DNA of 64,000 nt from Achromobacter ruhlandii (GTDB lineage: Bacteria > Pseudomonadota > Gammaproteobacteria > Burkholderiales > Burkholderiaceae_B): NCBI RefSeq assembly GCF_902859695.1, contig NZ_CADIJL010000029.1, positions 1 to 64,000 on the forward strand, read 5' to 3'. The translations under genes and the position numbers were made by a program. The notes below the pieces were generated by a model. The model did not search any database, had not been told where the DNA came from, and was given only the letters and a program-made list of their open reading frames with translations. Shown here one piece after another: positions 60,849-64,000 of this stretch (position 1 is the first letter of the stretch; each line of letters opens with the position of its first letter).

Positions 60849-62528
60849 TTAACGCAGCAGCGACAGAACGGTTTGCGGCACTTGGTTGGCTTGGGCCAGA
60901 ACCGAGGTGCCAGCCTGTTGCAGGATCTGGGCCTTCGACATGTTCGACACTTCCGTGGCGTAGTCGGCGTCCTGGATACGCGAACGGGCGTTGGACAGGT
61001 TGTTGACCACGTTGTTCAGGTTGGCGATGGTCGATTCCAGACGGTTCTGCACGGCACCCAGCTCACCGGTCAGCTTGTCCAGCTTGGTGAAGGCGGCGTC
61101 CAGCGTCTTCAGCGGATCGGTGGTCAGCGTACCCTTGCTGGTCGTGTCCGTGGTCAGCTTGCCCGAGGCGCTGACGTAGGCGGTGGCGCCGACCTTGGGA
61201 GCGTAGTCGCCCGTGCCCGTACCGCTCTTGACCGTGGCCTTGCCCGTGTTGGGGTCAACCGTGTAGACCGTGTCGTAGGTCTTGGTGGTCGTGAACGAAC
61301 CCTTGTCATCGACGTACGTGTCGGTCGAGGTGCCGTTGGCCAGCGTCACCGTGGCGCTGGTGATGCCTTGGCCGAGCTGGATCGACGAGTTGGCGGCGGC
61401 CTTGACGTTGGCCAGCAGCGCATCGGAGGCGATGGTGTTGGTGAACGACAGTTGGTTGGCGGTGCCCGTGTTGGAGTACGTCTTGCCGCCGATGGCGACA
61501 GACGACGAACCGGCGGCGCCGGTGTTGTTCGACGCGGCGGTCATGACGGAGTCGAGCGTGGCAGCGGTGGCGCTGGCGCTGTTGGTCGTCAGGTTGCCGG
61601 CGGCGTCCAGGTAGGCAGCTTGGCCGCCGATGGTGACCTTGCCCGTGGCGTCGACTTCGAACGAGGTCGAAGCGGAACCGTTGCTGTGGGTGTAGGTGGC
61701 GGTCGTGGTGCCGGTGGCCGGGCGCAGCGAGTTGGCCAGGGCGGTCACGGAAGCAGCGTCCGAAGCCGACTTGTCGGTGAACGTGAAATTCTTGTTGGCG
61801 GCGTCGTAGGTGTAGACGGTAGCGGCGGTGCCGGTACCGACGGTGACCTTGTTACCGGCTTCCAGCTTGCCGAACACTTGGTCAGCGGTAGCGCTGGCGT
61901 GGTTCGTGGTCACGGTCCAGTCGTTGCCGGCGGCGACGCCACCAGCGGCTTGCAGGTCGGACACGGTGGCCGTGCGGTTCTGGGTCACGCCCGAGCCGTT
62001 CACGTTGAAGCCATCCAGGCCCAGGGTCTTGACGCTGATTTCGGTCAGGTTCAGGGTGATGGTTTCGCCGTCGTTGGCGCCGACTTGCAGCGTCAGGGGC
62101 TTGGCGTTGGCCGACAGAACCTTCACGCCGTTGAAGTCGGTTTGTTGCGAGATACGGTCGATGTCCGACAGACGCTGGTTGATTTCGTCTTGCATCGAGT
62201 TGAGCTGCTCTTGCGAGTAGCTGCCGTTGGCGGCTTGCACCGACAGTTCGCGAACGCGCTGCAGGTGGGTGTTGATTTCGGCCGAAGCGCCTTCGGTCGT
62301 TTGAGCCAGCGAGATGCCGTCGTTGGCGTTGCGAGCGGCTTGGGTCAGGCCCTTGACGTTCGCGGTGAAGCGGTTGGCAATGGCCATACCGGCGGCGTCA
62401 TCCTTCGCGCTGTTGATGCGCAGGCCGGACGACAGACGCTCGATGGCGGTACCCAGGGCGGATTGCGACTTGTTCAGGTTGTTCTGAGCAACCAGCGACA
62501 AGTAGTTGGTGTTAATGACTGCAGCCAT
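60849..62528 (-). CDS. fliC: Flagellin
   Basis: 559 residues from ATG 62528 with GGGAG upstream. Conserved D0/D1 ends: MAAVINTNYLSLVAQNNLNKSQSALGTAIERLSSGLRINSAKDDAAGMAIANRF and, at the C terminus, SRIQDADYATEVSNMSKAQILQQAGTSVLAQANQVPQTVLSLLR. The central region (about 170-480) is variable and extremely rich in Ser, Thr, Ala and Gly with few charged residues, the part exposed on the filament and usually O-glycosylated. Polymerises into the filament after export by the flagellar type III apparatus. Flanked on both sides by genes for methyltransferase-regulatory proteins. Confidence 0.97.
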   Translation of the reverse strand: MAAVINTNYLSLVAQNNLNKSQSALGTAIERLSSGLRINSAKDDAAGMAIANRFTANVKGLTQAARNANDGISLAQTTEGASAEINTHLQRVRELSVQAANGSYSQEQLNSMQDEINQRLSDIDRISQQTDFNGVKVLSANAKPLTLQVGANDGETITLNLTEISVKTLGLDGFNVNGSGVTQNRTATVSDLQAAGGVAAGNDWTVTTNHASATADQVFGKLEAGNKVTVGTGTAATVYTYDAANKNFTFTDKSASDAASVTALANSLRPATGTTTATYTHSNGSASTSFEVDATGKVTIGGQAAYLDAAGNLTTNSASATAATLDSVMTAASNNTGAAGSSSVAIGGKTYSNTGTANQLSFTNTIASDALLANVKAAANSSIQLGQGITSATVTLANGTSTDTYVDDKGSFTTTKTYDTVYTVDPNTGKATVKSGTGTGDYAPKVGATAYVSASGKLTTDTTSKGTLTTDPLKTLDAAFTKLDKLTGELGAVQNRLESTIANLNNVVNNLSNARSRIQDADYATEVSNMSKAQILQQAGTSVLAQANQVPQTVLSLLR

Positions 62529-62639
62529 GTTTAGGCTCCCAAGAGAGAAAGGCTTCTTCAAACCGGGCAGCGGGGCCGCCCATCGTTGTAACGGGAAGAA
62601 TTCGATTTCTTGCGTCTTCGAATTTCTCCGTTGCAAGGA

Positions 62640-62665
62640 TTACGGCAGTCGCAAATCAATCTTTA
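62640..62665 (-). promoter_or_regulatory. Sigma-28 (FliA) promoter of fliC
   Basis: On the minus strand TAAA (62662-62665), a 15-bp spacer and GCCGTAA (62640-62646) match the FliA consensus TAAA-N15-GCCGATAA except for one missing A. It lies 112 bp before the fliC start, giving a leader of about 100 nt. Nothing else convincing is present in the 281-bp gap. Confidence 0.75.
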
Positions 62666-62773
62666 GGGCTTTTTTTTGGTATTCGCAAAATGTTGTTGGA
62701 TACCAATTACAGACTGGTCTGATGATCTGGCTGGGAGGCCGGACGGGGTGGTCAGCGCACTATATACAGACTT

Positions 62774-62802
62774 GTCCGACGGCCGGAGCACGGCCGCCGG
62801 AC
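62774..62802 (-). terminator. Hairpin after the methyltransferase gene at the window end
   Basis: GTCCGACGGCCG (62774-62785) pairs with CGGCCGCCGGAC (62791-62802) with one mismatch. It lies 8 bp after the stop codon. No T-run, so termination is only probable. Confidence 0.5.
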
Positions 62803-62809
62803 GGACCTG

Positions 62810-64000
62810 TCAGTGCAGCAGCAGGCCGGCGCGGCGCAGGGCGGCCAGCAGGCCGTTGACGATTTCCTGGGCCACCGGATCCAGGTTGCGGGCGCCCTTG
62901 TAGGACTTGCCGTCCGGGTGCGGGTGGCGTCCGGCGGTCAGCGCGTCGCGCGCCAGGGTGCGCAGTTCGGCAGTGCTGTGCTCGCCGTCGATGTGGCGCA
63001 TCAGGTATTGGTGCAGGCTGTTGGTGGGCGCCGTGACGGCGTGATGCCAGAGGCTGTGCATGCCAACCTGGCAACCCGCTTTAGTTACTTCTTGTAGTAA
63101 TTGCAAGGCGCCGGGGATCAGGCGCGGCTTGGTCTGCGCAGGTTGGTAGGCGGCCGGTTCCAGGCGGTAGTGCAGGGCGCTGGCCTGCACCAGCGTCACC
63201 AGGTGGCCGATCATCGCGTTGGCCAGGGCGTCGGCAGGCGCGTCGGCCGCGTGCCCGCGCTCGGCCTCGAGCAGCGCGGCGAACGGCAGCGACTGCGGCC
63301 AGGCCTGGGCCAGCGTTTCCATCAGTCCGATCATGCCCGGATCCTGGGTGGTGATGGCGGTCCCGGCGGCGGTGCGGAACTGGCGTTGCCCGGCCGGGGC
63401 GCCCGCCGCGCCGGGCAGCGGCGTCAGGTCGGCGGCGAAATGCATGGCGACAAAGGCGCCTCCCTCGGGCTGGTCGAGGATGTCGCCGGCGCGCTCGGCA
63501 TGCACCAGCAGGCTCTTGCGGAACGAGCGGCCGATGGCGAAATCGAGGTATTGCTCGCGCATTTCCCGGCCGGCGTTGACCGACAGCCCGTTCAGGCCCA
63601 CCGCCACGGCGCCGCCGAACGTGGAGGGGAACGTCAATTGCGGTTCGGCATCGGTCACGTAGGCCAGCCCGGCCTGTTGCGCCGCGGCGGCGAATTCCAG
63701 GAAATAGCAGGGCGTGTTGATCGCTTCCAGGTATTCGTGCAGCAGGTAGTGGTCCGTCTGGCCGCGCAGCTTGCGGGCGGCTTCCTGCAGCGCCGAGCGC
63801 AGCGGGTTGTTCTGCCACAGGCCGCCCTCGATCAGCTCCAGCATGGCCTTGGCGCGGACCAACTTGTCCTGCGGCGTTTCCGCGCCGAAGCTGTTCAGGA
63901 TCATGGCGTCGCGGATCACGTCGGACGCCTTCCAGCCCGGATAGGTGTTGTAGCTGACATAGGCGATGCCTTGCGGCGCCAGGTTTTCACGGCAGATGCG
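62810..64000 (-). CDS. Methyltransferase with regulatory domain (5' end outside window)
   Basis: The frame is open from the window edge to the stop at 62810-62812 (396 codons visible). The first visible residues read RICRENLAPQGIAYVSYNTYPGWK, the end of a class I methyltransferase domain. YFLEFAAAAQQAGLAYVTDAEPQLTFPSTFGG then marks the regulatory domain, followed by EQYLDFAIGRSFRKSLLVHAER and a C-terminal helical domain. The same segments in the same order appear in the N-terminal half of the glycosyltransferase fusion at 57209-60610 (for example YLDFATGRAFRQSLWLRDER), so the two are paralogues. No TPR or GT41 part is attached here. The substrate may be flagellin or its glycan (inference). 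Confidence 0.85.
   Translation of the reverse strand, partial: RICRENLAPQGIAYVSYNTYPGWKASDVIRDAMILNSFGAETPQDKLVRAKAMLELIEGGLWQNNPLRSALQEAARKLRGQTDHYLLHEYLEAINTPCYFLEFAAAAQQAGLAYVTDAEPQLTFPSTFGGAVAVGLNGLSVNAGREMREQYLDFAIGRSFRKSLLVHAERAGDILDQPEGGAFVAMHFAADLTPLPGAAGAPAGQRQFRTAAGTAITTQDPGMIGLMETLAQAWPQSLPFAALLEAERGHAADAPADALANAMIGHLVTLVQASALHYRLEPAAYQPAQTKPRLIPGALQLLQEVTKAGCQVGMHSLWHHAVTAPTNSLHQYLMRHIDGEHSTAELRTLARDALTAGRHPHPDGKSYKGARNLDPVAQEIVNGLLAALRRAGLLLH

Noticed and set aside
1..64000. CRISPR arrays, tRNA or rRNA genes, insertion sequences
   Set aside because: No regularly spaced repeats, no cloverleaf with a CCA-type end, no rRNA signature and no transposase-like protein was seen on reading both strands; a tRNAscan or ISfinder search would settle it.

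Overview
The window is high-GC (roughly two-thirds G+C by eye), densely coded DNA from a betaproteobacterium, most likely Achromobacter or a close Alcaligenaceae relative. The evidence is the MexAB-OprM-like efflux operon with a divergent LysR gene, a dihydrolipoamide dehydrogenase carrying its own lipoyl domain, the GspC-G-H-I-J-K order, and the general protein flavour. The genus is an inference, not a proof. No rRNA, tRNA, CRISPR array, insertion sequence or phage gene was found.

Layout. 1-2936 (minus): the end of a type II secretion operon (gspC, G, H, I, J and a gspK cut by the window edge). 3045-9697 (plus): a well-formed Pho box, then a PhoX-type Tat lipoprotein phosphatase, a phosphodiesterase/LamG lipoprotein, a 59-residue lipoprotein and a Tat-exported phospholipase C. 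Together this looks like a phosphate-scavenging exoenzyme block beside its probable secretion machine. 9802-17838: a LysR regulator divergent from a gamma-glutamyltransferase and a complete peptide ABC importer with a fused two-domain ATPase, resembling the glutathione (Gsi) importer. 17964-23687: YaeQ, a small exported protein, a TetR-SDR-MFS unit with two matching operators, chorismate lyase and an RluF-like pseudouridine synthase. 23774-30893: a LysR regulator divergent from a tripartite RND efflux operon. 30974-38664: GlsB/YeaQ-like membrane protein, SCO1-like lipoprotein, methyltransferase, M3 oligopeptidase, FolD and a FixLJ-like two-component pair. 39098-45262: pyruvate dehydrogenase aceE-aceF-lpdA. 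45528-48684: SDR, LysR, a YjfB-like putative motility protein and a proline-rich membrane protein.

48822-64000 is the most interesting part. An operon of overlapping genes encodes CDP-glucose 4,6-dehydratase, a 3,5-epimerase-like protein, a zinc-finger C-methyltransferase, a sugar reductase/epimerase, a CmcI-like protein, a hexapeptide acyltransferase, a phytanoyl-CoA dioxygenase-like protein and a TylF-like O-methyltransferase. A second TylF-like gene is divergent. The matching glucose-1-phosphate cytidylyltransferase is translationally coupled to a 1133-residue protein that joins a methyltransferase, a methyltransferase-regulatory domain, TPRs and an OGT-like (GT41) glycosyltransferase. Next comes fliC with a sigma-28-type promoter, and beyond it a paralogue of the methyltransferase-regulatory protein that runs off the window. 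The arrangement suggests that a methylated, probably branched CDP-deoxysugar is made here and attached to flagellin (inference).

Non-coding signals include two inverted copies of a dispersed repeat of about 85 bp, a 28-bp perfect palindrome, an inverted repeat in the aceE leader, and several convincing terminators.
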